Of a stretch of DNA of 43,670 nucleotides, positions 7,988 to 17,578 are shown one piece after another. Positions within the stretch are counted from its first letter, which is position 1, and each line of letters begins with the position of its first letter. Position numbers and translations under genes: made by a program. The DNA lies in NCBI RefSeq assembly GCF_030145185.1, contig NZ_JAQYWB010000049.1:1-43670 (forward strand). The letters are read 5' to 3'. The notes below the pieces were generated by a model that was given only the letters and a program-made list of their open reading frames with translations, searched no databases and was not told the origin of the DNA. Source of the stretch: Desulfoluna sp. Its GTDB lineage: Bacteria; Desulfobacterota; Desulfobacteria; Desulfobacterales; Desulfolunaceae.

Positions 7988-9718
7988 GTGATGTTTCACG
8001 TGATTAATAAATTCACGAAGTCATCTCTTCAGAATCGGAAGATACAAGCCATGTCTGACAGATCTTTTTTTACATTATCGGCACCCCGGGATTTTCCTTA
8101 TTATCGGAAAGTATGGAAAAGAGTGGTCGCTATTTTGACGCTTTCAGCTTTCCTGCCCCTGCTCGTCATCGGGGGGGGAATGTATTTTTACATGGCCGGT
8201 TCTTTGAAAACTAAGACGATCGATGCTCTGCAGGCCGAGGTGGTTTCTCATAAGAGGTCCATCGATTTATTTCTTTCCGAACGGATCATGGATTTAAAGT
8301 TTATTTCTCAGAACAACAACCTGGCCCAGATGGTGTCGCAGGACCGCTTTGATCGTATTTTTACCGCCCTTCAGCAGGAAAAACCCTATTTTGAAGACAT
8401 GGGCATCATCGGCAGTGACGGCAACCACCTTGCCTACATTGGGCCGTACGATCTCAAGGGGAAAAATTACCGCGAGACCCGCTGGTTTAAAATAGCGATG
8501 TCTGACGGGGTGTATGTCAGCGATGTGTTCACCGGTTTCAGGAATCAGCCCCATTTTATTATCGCGGTCAAGCGCAGGCAGGGGGAGGTCACCTGGATCC
8601 TCCGGGCCACGGTGGTCTCCGGATTGTTTGACAACATTGTGACCCGGGTGGCTCAACACCGGGACGGCGATGCCTATCTGATCAACAGCCAGGGGGTGTT
8701 CCAGACCAACCCGAGGAAGGGGGGCGGCTTGATGATGATATCTCAGGTACCGGTCCCCCAACGTTTTGAAGGCGTTCAGGTAGACGAGAAAGGCTCGGCC
8801 GTGACTCTGACCACCTGGCTTGAGGCCGTGCCATGGCTCAGTGTGGTGAGCATCCAGAAAAAAGATATTTTCAAAGAGCTGCACAAGGTGCGGACCACCG
8901 GTCTCTTTGTCGCCTTGCTGGGCGGATTTATCATTGTGTTGACCGTTCTTTTTACCACGGACAGCCTGGTGATGATGCTTGAGGATAAACGGAAAAATTT
9001 AAGGCGTCTGGACAATCGCCTGCGGACCACAGCCAGCTTTGCTTCCTCCATGGAGCTTTCAAAGGGCGTGTTCAGTGACCTGAATGATATCCTGTCAAAT
9101 ATTCACGTAACCGCTATACTGGTGAACGAGGAGGTGGGCCATGCCAGCGTGAGCGAGACCTGTTTTATCACAAACCAGATCCTCACGGAGTCCATCCGAG
9201 GGCGCAACCTGATCGACAGTTTTTTAAAGTTTGTCGGGACGGAAGACCCGGTGATTATGGAGGTGGATGTTCATCTGATCTTGGACCGGATCCTTGGCTT
9301 TCTAAAGGCCTCCCTCATTGAAAAGAATATGAGTGTAGTGGCTCATTGGGGAGAAGGATGTCCTGCTGTGAGAAGTGACGGGACGGCGCTGCGTCAGGTA
9401 TTTCAGGATCTTTTACTCAATGCGGTGGCGGTTACCGGGGCAAACGGGGCCATCGGCGTCTCCACATCCGTTACAGCCTCCAGTGTCGTGGTTTCGGTCT
9501 CCGATGCGGGGCTTCCGTTGCAGGAGGCAGAGGTCTCCCAGCTTTTTGACCCGCATTACTCCACGGGTCGTGGGGATTCAAGTCTGGGCCTCTCTATCAG
9601 CCAGCGTATTATGGAGAGGCTCGGAGGGAGCCTGACGGCCAAAAACGGGGAAGAACAAGGCGTGGTGTTTGAGATTGAGATCCCGAAGGAATTTATGAAG
9701 GAATCGTTGAAGGCGTAA
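7988..9718 (+). CDS. Cache-domain sensor with degenerate (pseudo) histidine kinase
   Basis: 576-aa membrane sensor. TM1 is about 46-69, the periplasmic double-Cache-like domain about 72-300, and TM2 about 303-323. The Cache part is clearly homologous to the protein encoded at 12325-14037 (shared LAYxGP(Y/F)DL, KNYxET, VxDxFxGFR, WILRATV, YL(I/V)NSQG). The kinase part has lost key residues. Aligned to the paralogue's [10 protein letters not shown], the acceptor His is Ser363 (GVFSDLNDIL). The first N-box Asn is Asp474, G1 is DAGLPL (second Gly to Pro510), and G2 reads DSSLGL. It should therefore not autophosphorylate by the normal route. The start used is GTG 7988; ATG 7991 or ATG 8051 are alternatives. 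The stop is 5 bp before the GNAT/HDAC gene, so the two are probably translated from one message. Confidence 0.88.
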   Translation: MMFHVINKFTKSSLQNRKIQAMSDRSFFTLSAPRDFPYYRKVWKRVVAILTLSAFLPLLVIGGGMYFYMAGSLKTKTIDALQAEVVSHKRSIDLFLSERIMDLKFISQNNNLAQMVSQDRFDRIFTALQQEKPYFEDMGIIGSDGNHLAYIGPYDLKGKNYRETRWFKIAMSDGVYVSDVFTGFRNQPHFIIAVKRRQGEVTWILRATVVSGLFDNIVTRVAQHRDGDAYLINSQGVFQTNPRKGGGLMMISQVPVPQRFEGVQVDEKGSAVTLTTWLEAVPWLSVVSIQKKDIFKELHKVRTTGLFVALLGGFIIVLTVLFTTDSLVMMLEDKRKNLRRLDNRLRTTASFASSMELSKGVFSDLNDILSNIHVTAILVNEEVGHASVSETCFITNQILTESIRGRNLIDSFLKFVGTEDPVIMEVDVHLILDRILGFLKASLIEKNMSVVAHWGEGCPAVRSDGTALRQVFQDLLLNAVAVTGANGAIGVSTSVTASSVVVSVSDAGLPLQEAEVSQLFDPHYSTGRGDSSLGLSISQRIMERLGGSLTAKNGEEQGVVFEIEIPKEFMKESLKA

Positions 9719-9723
9719 CGCTC

Positions 9724-12087
9724 ATGATATTGAAACGGGAACATATCAAACAGGCTGTGGATGCCATCGGCAAGAGACGGCCGGAGATCGCTTATACCCT
9801 CAATATCATGTTGGGGAAGGGTAGGATCGACGTGCCTTGTGCATCCGAGGCCTCGGAGGAAAAAAGACCGTATTTTTTATTCTCCGGCCGGAAAGCCTTT
9901 GTCAACAAGTACCAGTTTTTTAACGACGGAACCGCCCCGGTCGAGCAGGCCCTGTTGCTCTTTTACGGAGAGATGGCCCAGAAGCGCGCGCTGCTCCATC
10001 AAGAACCCGAGGGAACGCCCGGAAAACATGCATCTCAAACCGATACGGCCGGTCTTTCCCTGGTGATAGACTATGAAATCGATCGTGCCGCGGCCGACCT
10101 GAATCATCGCATCGCCCTGGCCCGTCAAAAAGGGGGGGAGACCGAGGGGAGCCCCCGGGTGGATTTATTGACCCACAGGCTTCAGCGGCTCGAGATGATT
10201 CGATCCGTCGATACCTTGGATGAGGGGTTTCGGCATGCCTCCGATGACCCCCCGACTCTTTTTCGGGGGGTCATCGGCGATGAGACGAAAGCCATGTTTA
10301 TGAGCTTTCCGTTTACACGGAACAGCCTGATGCAGTCCGCACGCCTCAATCTGGACTATTTCCATATTCGTTTTCTTTTGAATTGTCTTATCACCGGCAC
10401 GGAGAAGCTGCTGTTTGCCGGTGTCGCCGGGGAGGCCCTCCAGGGTCTGATCTTTCTTGAATTGTTGACGAAGCCTTTTTACCAGAGCCTTGAGGTCAAA
10501 TACATCGCGACGCGGGGTGGCTTGCCGGAGGGCAGCGGCATCCGCTCGATGAAAGGGACGGGGACCTTTATCATGGCCTCCACCTGGATGCTTTGGAAGA
10601 GCCGGTTTCCCAATGTAAAAGAGCTTTCTCTGGACTCGGAGATTGAAGCCGAACGCTTTTACTCATCCATTGGGTTTCATCGGAGGGGGCTCTACCGATG
10701 TGTCCTGACCTCCCCGGAAGGGAGGCTCCTCACCTCCATTACCGCCATGTCCGCCTTTTCGAAAAAAAGGTACCCTTCCATTACCCACTCACTGTGCAAC
10801 AGAGTGGCCGGACAGGTGAAGCTTCTCAGGCGAAGAAAAACGATGAACGGGAAGCGAAGCACGGCGCGTGAGTTTCTGAAAATTGCGATTCATCCTGCTG
10901 GGTCGGACCTGCTGGCCCGGACCACGGTGCGGCTGCTGATGAAAAACAGGTCCCGCATCCCTGAGGGCGAAGCGCTGTTTGCCCTGGCGAAGGCCTTCGG
11001 TCGAACGGCCACGCAGTCAGGCCACGGGGGGGACTCCATGCCGGTTGCGGTGGTCACGGACCGGCGATATCGGAATCATCTCCAGGGCATCGCACATCTT
11101 GAAAACTACCGGCGGATTAAGGCGGTGGAAGATGTCTTGAGTCACCGTTGTCTGGATGGGCACTGGTTCGGGATTGCCCCCCGCCTGGCGGAAATATATG
11201 AGCTGACCTGGGTGCATACCCCGGAGTATGTGGCAAAGGTGGCAAACACGTCGGGAAAAAAACTTTCTGCCTTTGACTTTGATACCCAGACGACGGAAGA
11301 GTCCTGGGCCACGGCCAGGTTGGCGGCAGGAGGGCTCTTTTCTCTTTTGGACGCCATTATGTCCGGCATGGCGCGACGGGGTTTTGCCTTTATTCGGCCT
11401 CCGGGACACCATGCCTTGCCCTCGCGGAGCATGGGGTTTTGTATTTTCAACAACGTGGCGTTGGGGGCACGGTATCTCAAGCACCGATACGGGGTCTCGA
11501 AGCTGATGATTATCGATATTGACGCCCATCACGGCAACGGCACCCAGGAGGTGTTTTATGACACCGATGAGGTCCTTTTTGTCTCTATCCACGAGTCGGG
11601 TTCGTTTCCGGGCACGGGGCGGGTTGAAGAGACCGGCCGGGGAAAGGGGGAAGGCTATACCATCAACATTCCCCTGGGCAAGGGGAGCCGGGCACGGGAC
11701 ATCGGAAGGGCGCTCTATTTTATGGCCGGACCGGTGGCGCAGGCCTATGAACCGGAGATGATCCTTGTCTCTTTTGGGTTTGACCTTTTTATTCATGACC
11801 GGCTGGCCGGCATGAAGGTGACGCCCAATGGCTATGCCATTTTAACCGCGCTTCTCCTGGAAATGGCGGAACGCCTGGCAGGGGGCCGTATTGCCTTTGT
11901 GATGGAAGGGGGCTACAGCATTGACGGGATTCGCAAATGTGGGCTTGAGGTGATGAAAGAGGTCTGCAACGTGTCGAGTGTCAGTCGGGAAAAAGTCGAT
12001 AACATACGTAAAAGTGACCTCCGCAGCCTGGCAGGCCTTAAAACCGTGATCAACACGCATAAAAAGTATTGGGAGGTCCTCCAGTAG
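9724..12087 (+). CDS. GNAT-like acetyltransferase / histone deacetylase-family fusion
   Basis: 787-aa predicted soluble protein. Residues about 435-745 form an HDAC/AcuC-type zinc deacylase: RPPGHHA at 558-564, GFCIFNN, DIDAHHGNG at 598-606 (metal ligands D600 and H602), D687 in SFGFD (usual SAGFD), and catalytic Tyr731 in EGGY. The set is complete. Residues about 215-330 look like a GNAT fold C-terminal half (MKGTGTFIMAS, then AERFYSSIGF), so an acetyltransferase is likely but less certain. The N-terminal 200 residues are unassigned. ATG 9724 begins 5 bp after the pseudokinase stop. A terminator follows at 12143. If both domains work, one polypeptide could add and remove acyl groups on a protein or small molecule. 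The substrate is unknown. Confidence 0.85.
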   Translation: MILKREHIKQAVDAIGKRRPEIAYTLNIMLGKGRIDVPCASEASEEKRPYFLFSGRKAFVNKYQFFNDGTAPVEQALLLFYGEMAQKRALLHQEPEGTPGKHASQTDTAGLSLVIDYEIDRAAADLNHRIALARQKGGETEGSPRVDLLTHRLQRLEMIRSVDTLDEGFRHASDDPPTLFRGVIGDETKAMFMSFPFTRNSLMQSARLNLDYFHIRFLLNCLITGTEKLLFAGVAGEALQGLIFLELLTKPFYQSLEVKYIATRGGLPEGSGIRSMKGTGTFIMASTWMLWKSRFPNVKELSLDSEIEAERFYSSIGFHRRGLYRCVLTSPEGRLLTSITAMSAFSKKRYPSITHSLCNRVAGQVKLLRRRKTMNGKRSTAREFLKIAIHPAGSDLLARTTVRLLMKNRSRIPEGEALFALAKAFGRTATQSGHGGDSMPVAVVTDRRYRNHLQGIAHLENYRRIKAVEDVLSHRCLDGHWFGIAPRLAEIYELTWVHTPEYVAKVANTSGKKLSAFDFDTQTTEESWATARLAAGGLFSLLDAIMSGMARRGFAFIRPPGHHALPSRSMGFCIFNNVALGARYLKHRYGVSKLMIIDIDAHHGNGTQEVFYDTDEVLFVSIHESGSFPGTGRVEETGRGKGEGYTINIPLGKGSRARDIGRALYFMAGPVAQAYEPEMILVSFGFDLFIHDRLAGMKVTPNGYAILTALLLEMAERLAGGRIAFVMEGGYSIDGIRKCGLEVMKEVCNVSSVSREKVDNIRKSDLRSLAGLKTVINTHKKYWEVLQ

Positions 12088-12142
12088 GGATCCCGAACTG
12101 TCATATGGTACTTTCCACCCCTGTCTCCTCTGTGATGACAAT

Positions 12143-12169
12143 GCCCGTGAATGCACGGGCTTTTTTTTT
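12143..12169 (+). terminator. Intrinsic terminator after GNAT/HDAC gene
   Basis: A perfect 7-bp stem GCCCGTG / CACGGGC with loop AATG is followed directly by nine T. It ends the pseudokinase-GNAT/HDAC transcription unit 56 bp after the stop. Confidence 0.95.
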
Positions 12170-12324
12170 GCCTTCTGTTATGTAAACGATGATATTTTCG
12201 AGGGTTGTCACGAAATGGCATGGAGGGCTCTGTCTGGCACGCTTGTTGTAATGCTTGTTGTATTGAACGGATAAAGAATCAGCCGGCGGAATGTTTACTT
12301 CATCATGTCCATGGGGGGGGCTGC

Positions 12325-14037
12325 ATGACTCAATACTCAGAAAGCAGAAAACAGGCACATTATTCCCGTCTCTTTCGTCGGTTTATTTTTCTGACCATGA
12401 TCTGCTCTCTGGTTCCCCTTCTCTTTGCTGGCTGGGCCATCAATATCCATTATTCACGGTTTGCCAGAGAACGCACGATGAACACCCTCTGCACCCGGGT
12501 TGATTATCACAGGAAAATTATTGAACTTTTCTTGAAGGAAAATCGGGACAGACTCGATTTCATCGCGCGCACGCATTCCAAGTCCAGCCTGGTTGAAGAG
12601 GGCCAGCTCACGCAAATTTTAGAAAATGTGAACCGCGATTCCTGGATCCTCACCGATATAGGCATCATCGATGATACCGGGGAGCACCTCGCCTATGTCG
12701 GCCCGTTTGATCTGATCGACAAAAATTATTCCGAAACCATCTGGTTCGGAGAGGTGATGGAGAAAGGCATTTATACCAGCGACATGTTTATGGGGTTCAG
12801 AAAAGTACCGCATTTTGTCATGGCTGTGGCACGGCATGAAAACGGCCGGTGCTGGATATTGAGGGCCACGGTCAACACGGATCGGTTTCGGTCCCTGGTG
12901 GAGAACATCAGGTTGGGCAAGACCGGAGATATCTATCTGGTGAACAGCCAGGGCCTCTATCAAACAAGCCTCGGGTCAGGTGGGGAGATGATGACTCCGG
13001 CTCCTGGATTTGACGGCATCGCGCACCCCCATTCGAAACCGGAGTGTTATGAAACCACCGGCAGGGGGGGGGACCAGCGGATTGTCTGTGAAACCTGGCT
13101 GGAGGATCCCCGGTGGCTTTTGGTGGCGAGCCAGGGGAAGGCCGAATTGTTTAAAGAGGTTCGTTATGCTAACAGGGCGTCCCTGGTGTATTTGCATCTC
13201 AGTGCATTGATTATTTTAATTGTCACCATCTTGATTACCCGGCACATGGTTTCGGTGATTAAAAAAAGAGATCTCGAGGTTGAATGCATGAACCTTCAAC
13301 TCATGCATGCCGGGAAAATGGCCTCCATCGGTGAGCTTTCAGCAGGCGTCGCCCATGAGATCAACAATCCCCTTGCCATCATCATGACGGAACGCCAGCT
13401 TTTGCTGGATACGGAACAAAGGGCTCGCATCACAGATGAGGTCTTCAGGAAACAATTTGAGGATTCTCTGAATCAGATTAACATCCAGGCACGTCGGTGC
13501 AAGCACATTACACGAAGCCTTTTACGGTTTGCCCGAAGGACACGCTCCGATATCGAGACCGTGGATGTGAATCAATTTATTAAAGAAGTGATCGATCTGA
13601 TGGAAAGGGAAGCCAAATCGGACGGCATCAAGTTTGTCGCGTTGCTGGAGGCCACCCTGCCGTCCATTTTGTCGGATCCCTCACAGCTTCAGCAGGTGTT
13701 TTTGAATATTATCAACAACGCCATTGAGGCCCACGAAGAAAAAGCCTGCGGTGTGATTACTATTACGACGGCTTCTGCCAAAGATCAGAGCGGGATCGTC
13801 GTCACCGTCGAAGATACGGGCACGGGAATCCAAAACAGCGATATGGGAAAAATTTTTGATCCTTTCTTTACCACAAAGCCTCCGGGAAGGGGCACTGGCC
13901 TGGGGCTCTCCATCTGCTACAGCATTGTCAAGCAGCTTGGAGGGCTGATTCACGTGGAAAGCGAAGCCGGAAAAGGGGCCGCTTTTATTCTGGAGCTGCC
14001 GTTGACCCCTCCCGAAGAGCGGGTGAAGAAGGGATGA
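12325..14037 (+). CDS. Cache-domain histidine kinase (paralogue of the 7988 protein)
   Basis: 570-aa sensor kinase from ATG 12325. TM1 is about 22-42, the periplasmic Cache domain about 45-285, and TM2 about 290-312. HisKA follows with H344 ([11 protein letters not shown]), then an HATPase domain with intact N-box ([11 protein letters not shown]), G1 (DTGTGI), F-box (FDPFFTT) and G2 (GRGTGLGLS). All catalytic motifs are present, unlike its paralogue two genes upstream. The frame is open to 12205, but 12325 starts just before TM1 with a short basic tail. It is preceded by an eight-G tract (12313-12320) that overlaps the expected ribosome-site region. A receiver-only protein follows and is its probable phosphotransfer partner. 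Confidence 0.9.
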   Translation: MTQYSESRKQAHYSRLFRRFIFLTMICSLVPLLFAGWAINIHYSRFARERTMNTLCTRVDYHRKIIELFLKENRDRLDFIARTHSKSSLVEEGQLTQILENVNRDSWILTDIGIIDDTGEHLAYVGPFDLIDKNYSETIWFGEVMEKGIYTSDMFMGFRKVPHFVMAVARHENGRCWILRATVNTDRFRSLVENIRLGKTGDIYLVNSQGLYQTSLGSGGEMMTPAPGFDGIAHPHSKPECYETTGRGGDQRIVCETWLEDPRWLLVASQGKAELFKEVRYANRASLVYLHLSALIILIVTILITRHMVSVIKKRDLEVECMNLQLMHAGKMASIGELSAGVAHEINNPLAIIMTERQLLLDTEQRARITDEVFRKQFEDSLNQINIQARRCKHITRSLLRFARRTRSDIETVDVNQFIKEVIDLMEREAKSDGIKFVALLEATLPSILSDPSQLQQVFLNIINNAIEAHEEKACGVITITTASAKDQSGIVVTVEDTGTGIQNSDMGKIFDPFFTTKPPGRGTGLGLSICYSIVKQLGGLIHVESEAGKGAAFILELPLTPPEERVKKG

Positions 14038-14089
14038 ACTCGACTCCGTTTTAATTGACTGGGGAAGGTGACGTTAAAAAAAGAATCGA

Positions 14090-14131
14090 GGGGAGACGAA
14101 AAGCCGATGCACATGGCTTGGAGGCTCTCCC
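14090..14131 (+). other. Potential structured leader before the receiver gene
   Basis: An outer stem GGGGAGA / TCTCCC (14090-14096 with 14126-14131) encloses a hairpin AAGCC / GGCTT (14101-14105 with 14115-14119). It sits in the kinase-receiver interval, where no other function is visible. No known riboswitch consensus was recognised. Confidence 0.3.
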
Positions 14132-14225
14132 TGGTTTTCGATGCCCCTAAGGCGCGAGGTAAGTGTCGATGTTTTTTAGGGTCACCCATGTTGACCAACC
14201 CTTAATGAAGGAAAGGAGATGGCCT

Positions 14226-14675
14226 ATGATAGGAAGTAAAATACTATTGGTTGATGACGAGGAAATTTTTGCTAATAATATGGCGAAACTTCTCGAAAAC
14301 AGGCAGTACAAAGTCACGGCGGTCTACAATGGAGAGAGTGCCATAAGCGCTCTTGAAGACGACAAATTTGACGTCGTTGTCCTGGATCTTAAGATGCCGG
14401 GGATGGATGGACTGGCAACCCTGAAACAGATCAAGCAATTGGGGCTTCTTACCGAAACACTTCTCCTGACCGGCCACGGTTCCATTGATGCTGCCGTTGA
14501 AGCGATTCGTCTCGGAGCATACGATTTTCTCACCAAACCCTGTGAAATCGACGACCTTGTCGAAAAGATCGAGGGGGCGTGGAGAAAAAAAGATGACGCC
14601 TGGAAAATAGATATGGAGGGAAAACTGAAAAAACTTGTGGAATCACCCTCATCCGTTTTTGATTTGTTTGATTGA
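14226..14675 (+). CDS. Stand-alone receiver-domain response regulator
   Basis: 149-aa CheY-like protein consisting of one receiver domain (1-120; acidic pair D10/D11, phosphoacceptor D54 in VVLDLKMPGM, switch Thr in LLLTGHG, Lys104 in TKP) and a short charged C-terminal tail (about 120-149). It has no DNA-binding or enzymatic output domain, so it probably acts by protein contact. ATG 14226 has an AAGGAGAT site 5 bp upstream. The longer frame from 14163 lacks one. It follows the Cache kinase after a 188-bp interval that can fold (14090-14131) and ends at a strong hairpin terminator. Confidence 0.92.
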   Translation: MIGSKILLVDDEEIFANNMAKLLENRQYKVTAVYNGESAISALEDDKFDVVVLDLKMPGMDGLATLKQIKQLGLLTETLLLTGHGSIDAAVEAIRLGAYDFLTKPCEIDDLVEKIEGAWRKKDDAWKIDMEGKLKKLVESPSSVFDLFD

Positions 14676-14724
14676 TGCGTCTGACAACATATGAGGCGCT
14701 TATCCAAATGAATGGGTGAGGTTT

Positions 14725-14782
14725 ACAAATCGTGCTGGCCTCGGAATTCTGCCTGAGGCAGCCCGGTTTGTAGACTTTTTTT
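14725..14782. terminator. Terminator between receiver gene and convergent hybrid kinase gene
   Basis: A long imperfect stem (ACAAATCGTGCTGGCCTC with GAGGCAGCCCGGTTTGT) is followed by a seven-T run at 14776-14782. The T-run serves the plus-strand receiver gene. The hybrid kinase converges from the other side with its stop codon at 14781-14783, inside the same T-rich end. Confidence 0.85.
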
Positions 14783-17279
14783 ATTTATCCAGCAGAACCC
14801 GCAGCAGGATCTCCTTGAAATCCGAAAACCGGTAGGGCTTCACGGCAATGGCTTTGATGCCGTGCTCTTCATAATTCGACATGATGGGATCGCTGGCGTA
14901 GCCGCTGGAGAGGATGATTTTAGCCTGGGGATCCATGGCGAGAATCTTCTCTGATGTCTCCCGTCCCCCCATCCCTCCGGGAATGGTCAGGTCCAGAACC
15001 ACACAGTCAAAGGGCTTCCCTTCCGCCTGTCGTTTTCGATAGGCTTCTACCGTTTCATGCCCCTCCACGGTGAACGTCACCCTAATTCCCAGCTTACGTA
15101 AAATGGTCTCCAGGATTTTTCGGATCACCGCCTGATCGTCTAGAACGAGAACGTGTGCCTCAAGGGCATGGGTGTCGATATAATTCTCCAGCCTCTCTTC
15201 CAGCGGCTCTTCAATGGGTTTTGTGGCGGCAGGAAGGGAGAGGGTGAAGGTGGTGCCTTTTCCCAACTCCGAATCCACGGCGATGGTTCCGTTGTGCTTG
15301 GCGACAATGGCGTAGGTGGTGGCAAGGCCCAGCCCGCTGCCTGTTTTTTTTGTGGTGAAGTAAGGGTCGAAAATTTTATCGAGGTGTTCCGGGTCGATGC
15401 CGGTTCCGGTGTCCTGGATGGTGATGCGGACCGTGCGGCCGGAAGGCGCCTGTGCATTGCATGCGGTCAGGGAAATCACACCTCCGGTAGACATGGCCTG
15501 GTGCGCGTTGATGACCAGGTTCCCGACAATCTGGCTGAGCTGCCCCTTGTCGGCGGAGACGGGCCACAGGTCGTCATCAATGCTGGTTTCCAGGCGTGCG
15601 TTAAGCCCTTGCGCGGCGAAGGCGGCGGCTTCGGCCAGGGTTTTCCCGGCTGCGATGACTTTCCTTACAGGCTGTTCGTTTTTTGAAAAGGTGAGAAACT
15701 GACCGGTAAGCGCCACGGCCGCCTCCATGGATTCCTCGGCCGATGCGAGATAATCCATGGCTTCATGTGTTGGCGGCAGTGCCATCTTCGCCATGGAGAT
15801 GTTGCCGTAAAGCCCGGTGAGCAGATTGTTGAAGTCGTGGGCGATGCCTCCGGCGAGGATGCCCAGGGACTCCAGTTTTTTCACCCGAAGAAGGTCCTCT
15901 TCGGCTTTCATTTTATCGGTAATATCCTTGAAAATAATCACAATACCGATGGCTTTTCCCGTTTCATCCCGGATGGGGGCAAAGTTATAGCCTATCCGAT
16001 ACAACGACTCGTTTCGTGAGATCAGCATGGCTTCGGTGGTCGTTTTATCCTTATCGCTGAGTTCATCGCCGGTGAATTCAGGAAGAGAGATCGGCTGGTC
16101 TGTGTTGCGGTCCTGAAGCCGGAAGACGTCACGGATGTCTTTTCCTTCGGCATCTTCCAGGGGCCATCCCGTTAGATTCTCCGCCGCTGCGTTCAGGCGA
16201 GTGACCTTTCCGTCTGTGCCCGTGGTGATGACCGCATCTCCAATGGAGTCCAGGGTGATGCGCAGGTTCTCGTTGTTTTCCCGGATCTGTTGGGTCTGTC
16301 TGCCGACCTGTTGTCTCAAGCTGGTCGTCCAGGCCCAGAGCAGGAAGATAAGGGAGAAAACGAGTCCCGTCCCGATTTGAAGGCTGATGCGCAGGGTTTC
16401 CGGCAGGGTGACTTCACCGGTACTGACCCATCGGCGGTAGATGGCCTGTCGCCGATTTGGTTCGATTTGATCCACTATTTTTTCGAGAATGCTGAAGAGC
16501 TCCGGGTCGTCAAGGGAGGTGGCCAGGGCCAGCCGGTTGCGAAATTGCGTCTGGCCGGCAATCTGGAGATTGGTGAGTCCCAGATTTTCGATCAGGTAGG
16601 AGGCCTCCATCTGGTTGATGACCATGGCGTCACAATTCCCTGAGGAGACCTCATGAAGGCCTTTGATGCTGGTTTTTACTCCGATGGGGGTGATGTGGGG
16701 GTAGTATCGCGTCAGGTCGTCATTGACGGCATAGTTGGTGACCGCGCAGAGTTTTTTTTCGGCAAATTCCGGGATGGCTGTGCCCTGAGTGGTTTTTCGC
16801 GTGACGATGGCGTAGGGCACTTTGACGACGGGGTCGGTAAAGAGAAGGTAGCGGGCGCGCTCATCGGTGCGGTGGATCCCCAGAAAGATGAAGTTTCGGT
16901 TCGTCCTGGCGTGGTCGAGGAGCTCATTCCAGCGGGTGAATGCTTTGATGGGCAGGTTGAGGCCCAGTTGTTTTTCAATTTCTCTCAGGTAGTCCACAAA
17001 AAAGCCGTCATAATCTCCGGCTTCATCATGGAAGACGTAAGGAGGCAGGCCATCTTCAAGAAGAATCGTCAGGTCTCCCTGATGAGCTTTAAGCCAGTGG
17101 TGCTCTTCGGGTGTCAGGGAGAGAGCGTCATCCATCCGGCAGGACAGGGCGAAAAACAGGATGAGGATCGCCGCAAGCAGGTATCGAAGGGGCCATCGAA
17201 TGACCCGGTGTGAGGGAAAGCCCGGCATAGTGTCTATTGTCCATAGGGTGTGAGGGTCTTTTCCTGATGAGATTACCAC
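14781..17279 (-). CDS. Hybrid sensor histidine kinase with periplasmic solute-binding domain
   Basis: 832-aa one-piece sensor (EvgS/BvgS-like layout). The N-terminal TM or signal anchor is about 28-46. The periplasmic SBP_bac_3-type domain (about 55-290) begins with the typical LTPEEHHWLKAH. TM is about 300-318, PAS about 340-455, HisKA with H481 (GGIAHDFNNLL), then HATPase with DTGTGI and KTGSGLGL, and a C-terminal receiver (about 708-830) with D763 in VVLDLTIPGG. The binding domain would sense an amino-acid-like or other small ligand. No DNA-binding partner lies next to it. The start is GTG 17279; ATG 17228 (residue 18) is equally possible, and neither has a strong ribosome site. Monocistronic. 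Confidence 0.9.
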   Translation of the reverse strand: MVISSGKDPHTLWTIDTMPGFPSHRVIRWPLRYLLAAILILFFALSCRMDDALSLTPEEHHWLKAHQGDLTILLEDGLPPYVFHDEAGDYDGFFVDYLREIEKQLGLNLPIKAFTRWNELLDHARTNRNFIFLGIHRTDERARYLLFTDPVVKVPYAIVTRKTTQGTAIPEFAEKKLCAVTNYAVNDDLTRYYPHITPIGVKTSIKGLHEVSSGNCDAMVINQMEASYLIENLGLTNLQIAGQTQFRNRLALATSLDDPELFSILEKIVDQIEPNRRQAIYRRWVSTGEVTLPETLRISLQIGTGLVFSLIFLLWAWTTSLRQQVGRQTQQIRENNENLRITLDSIGDAVITTGTDGKVTRLNAAAENLTGWPLEDAEGKDIRDVFRLQDRNTDQPISLPEFTGDELSDKDKTTTEAMLISRNESLYRIGYNFAPIRDETGKAIGIVIIFKDITDKMKAEEDLLRVKKLESLGILAGGIAHDFNNLLTGLYGNISMAKMALPPTHEAMDYLASAEESMEAAVALTGQFLTFSKNEQPVRKVIAAGKTLAEAAAFAAQGLNARLETSIDDDLWPVSADKGQLSQIVGNLVINAHQAMSTGGVISLTACNAQAPSGRTVRITIQDTGTGIDPEHLDKIFDPYFTTKKTGSGLGLATTYAIVAKHNGTIAVDSELGKGTTFTLSLPAATKPIEEPLEERLENYIDTHALEAHVLVLDDQAVIRKILETILRKLGIRVTFTVEGHETVEAYRKRQAEGKPFDCVVLDLTIPGGMGGRETSEKILAMDPQAKIILSSGYASDPIMSNYEEHGIKAIAVKPYRFSDFKEILLRVLLDK

Positions 17280-17424
17280 ATATTCTTAGGCTGTTGAAGG
17301 ACCGGCGTCGGTTTTTTGAAAGGACGCCGGCTGCGCATCGGTAAAAGTCCGTCTTCGCCTTCGGCTACGCCGCGACAAGCCCCAAGACTTTTCGGTTGCA
17401 AGGAACTCGCATGTGATGCGTTAG

Positions 17425-17571
17425 CCCGGATATTTCACGAAGGGTGAGAAAATAAAACAGAATACCGTTGATTACATTTTGCATTTTTGAAACGACTAAA
17501 AATATGACTGCAAAGAACTGTAATTATGAATTATTCATTAGCTTTGATCGTTTTCTCATGAAATATCCGGG
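17425..17571. repeat. Dispersed repeat family C, copy 3 (best preserved)
   Basis: Bounded by inverted ends CCCGGATATTTCA...TGAGAAAA and TTTTCTCATGAAATATCCGGG. It shares internal sequence with 79-230 and 4213-4731. It lies at the 3' end of the MFS gene. The remaining 17280-17424 interval holds a G/C-rich palindromic segment (TAAAAGTCCGTC ... GACTTTT and CTTCGGCTACGCCGCGACA, the latter similar to 28657-28682) and no gene. Confidence 0.88.
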
Positions 17572-17578
17572 TTAGGGC

